Source of the DNA: Streptomyces sp. CB01580
GTDB lineage: Bacteria; Actinomycetota; Actinomycetes; Streptomycetales; Streptomycetaceae
Reading direction: 5' to 3'
Assembly: GCF_001905795.1 (NCBI RefSeq)
Contig: NZ_LIXJ01000008.1
Span: 35,229-99,228 of the forward strand
DNA length: 64,000 nucleotides
Shown: piece by piece, positions 63,827 through 64,000 of the stretch
Position numbering within the stretch: position 1 is the stretch's first letter
How the letters are laid out: each line of letters begins with the position of its first letter
Made by a program: the position numbers and the translations under genes
Notes under the pieces: model-generated
The model's input: the letters and a program-made list of their open reading frames with translations, nothing else
What the model was told of the DNA's origin: nothing
The model's database searches: none

Positions 63827-64000
63827 ATGGTCCACGAAACGATCTCTCCGGACGGTCTCCCCGTCCGCGGCGCCCACCGCCGCAATCCCTACCAGTACCT
63901 GATGTCCGGCCCACAGTTCGACGCCCTGCTCACCCGGCTCGCGCTGCGCCGGGCGGAGAGCGTCTGGCGCAACCACCACATCTCCCCGGAGCGCGCACCC
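63827..64000 (+). CDS. Partial unidentified gene, continues beyond window
   Basis: 58 codons visible from ATG 63827, preceded by GGAGGAGC. The protein begins MVHETISPDGLPVRGAHRR and is soluble and basic. Not recognised. Same strand and close spacing (42 bp) as the glycosyltransferase, so probably part of the same operon. Confidence 0.7.
   Translation, partial: MVHETISPDGLPVRGAHRRNPYQYLMSGPQFDALLTRLALRRAESVWRNHHISPERAP

Noticed and set aside
1..64000. tRNA, rRNA, CRISPR arrays, insertion sequences, prophage or attachment sites
   Set aside because: No cloverleaf, rRNA segment, spaced identical repeats, transposase or integrase motif was recognised by eye; a tRNAscan or IS search could still find something missed.
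57785..64000. Assignment of the cluster to a named nucleoside antibiotic
   Set aside because: Dehydrogenase, GT and AsnB-like genes recall uronic-acid nucleosides, but no nucleoside-specific enzyme is visible in the window.

Overview
The window is chromosomal DNA of a Streptomyces-type actinomycete. The evidence is very high GC with strong third-position G/C bias, many GTG/TTG starts, 4-bp start/stop overlaps inside operons, two conservon (cvn) operons, a SepF paralogue, a gamma-butyrolactone (GBL) synthase/receptor pair, and an arginine deiminase / ornithine carbamoyltransferase / permease / enoyl-CoA hydratase order that I recall from Streptomyces chromosomes.

Region 1 (1-12.7 kb) holds housekeeping and regulatory genes: a Gfo/Idh/MocA oxidoreductase, an MBL-fold hydrolase with a variant metal motif, a five-gene conservon (kinase-like CvnA, roadblock CvnB, DUF742 CvnC, GTPase CvnD, and a P450 whose K-helix Arg is Trp, as in CYP157), a short SepF paralogue, an ATPase, a MazG-type pyrophosphohydrolase, a DUF6099-like protein, an LLM/F420 oxidoreductase and a homocysteine S-methyltransferase. 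Region 2 (12.7-16.9 kb) is a complete Hen1-Pnkp RNA-repair pair: Hen1 methylates the broken 3' end, and Pnkp supplies kinase, phosphatase and adenylyltransferase domains. Region 3 (17-21.3 kb) is an arginine deiminase pathway (arcA, arcB, APC permease) without a carbamate kinase. Region 4 (21.3-31.2 kb) has a small HATPase followed by an aromatic-CoA catabolic set: enoyl-CoA hydratase, fused FAD monooxygenase/old-yellow-enzyme, benzoate/2-aminobenzoate-type CoA ligase, acyl-CoA dehydrogenase and RidA. This set looks like the 2-aminobenzoyl-CoA (anthranilate) or salicylyl-CoA route.

Region 5 (31.2-35.6 kb, minus strand) is a second conservon with a full-length sensor CvnA. Region 6 (36-43.8 kb) is an Mrp Na+/H+ antiporter operon (fused A/B, then C, D, E, F, G) that ends in a catalytically degenerate cysteinyl-tRNA-synthetase-like protein. 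Region 7 (43.8-46.3 kb) is an arsenic locus, arsR-acr3-arsC divergent from an ArsI/CadI-like gene, with a clear inverted-repeat operator.

Region 8 (46.5-64 kb) is specialised-metabolism territory. It starts with a frameshifted, lower-GC SARP/BTAD regulator, about 1 kb of non-coding DNA with a perfect 21-bp hairpin, and scrambled NRPS remnants (two partial modules joined head to head, with in-frame internal losses). A GBL system follows: an AfsA-like synthase, a ScbR-like receptor, a short-chain reductase and a second receptor-like TetR, with two ARE-like inverted repeats. A co-directional biosynthetic run then begins and leaves the window: Fe/2-oxoglutarate dioxygenase, glycosyltransferase-like/epimerase-like fusion, asparagine-synthetase homologue lacking Cys2, MFS exporter, UDP-glucose dehydrogenase, GT4 glycosyltransferase and an unidentified partial gene. 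I infer a GBL-controlled pathway to a polar, probably glycosylated and amidated metabolite. This is the best candidate for something undescribed here.
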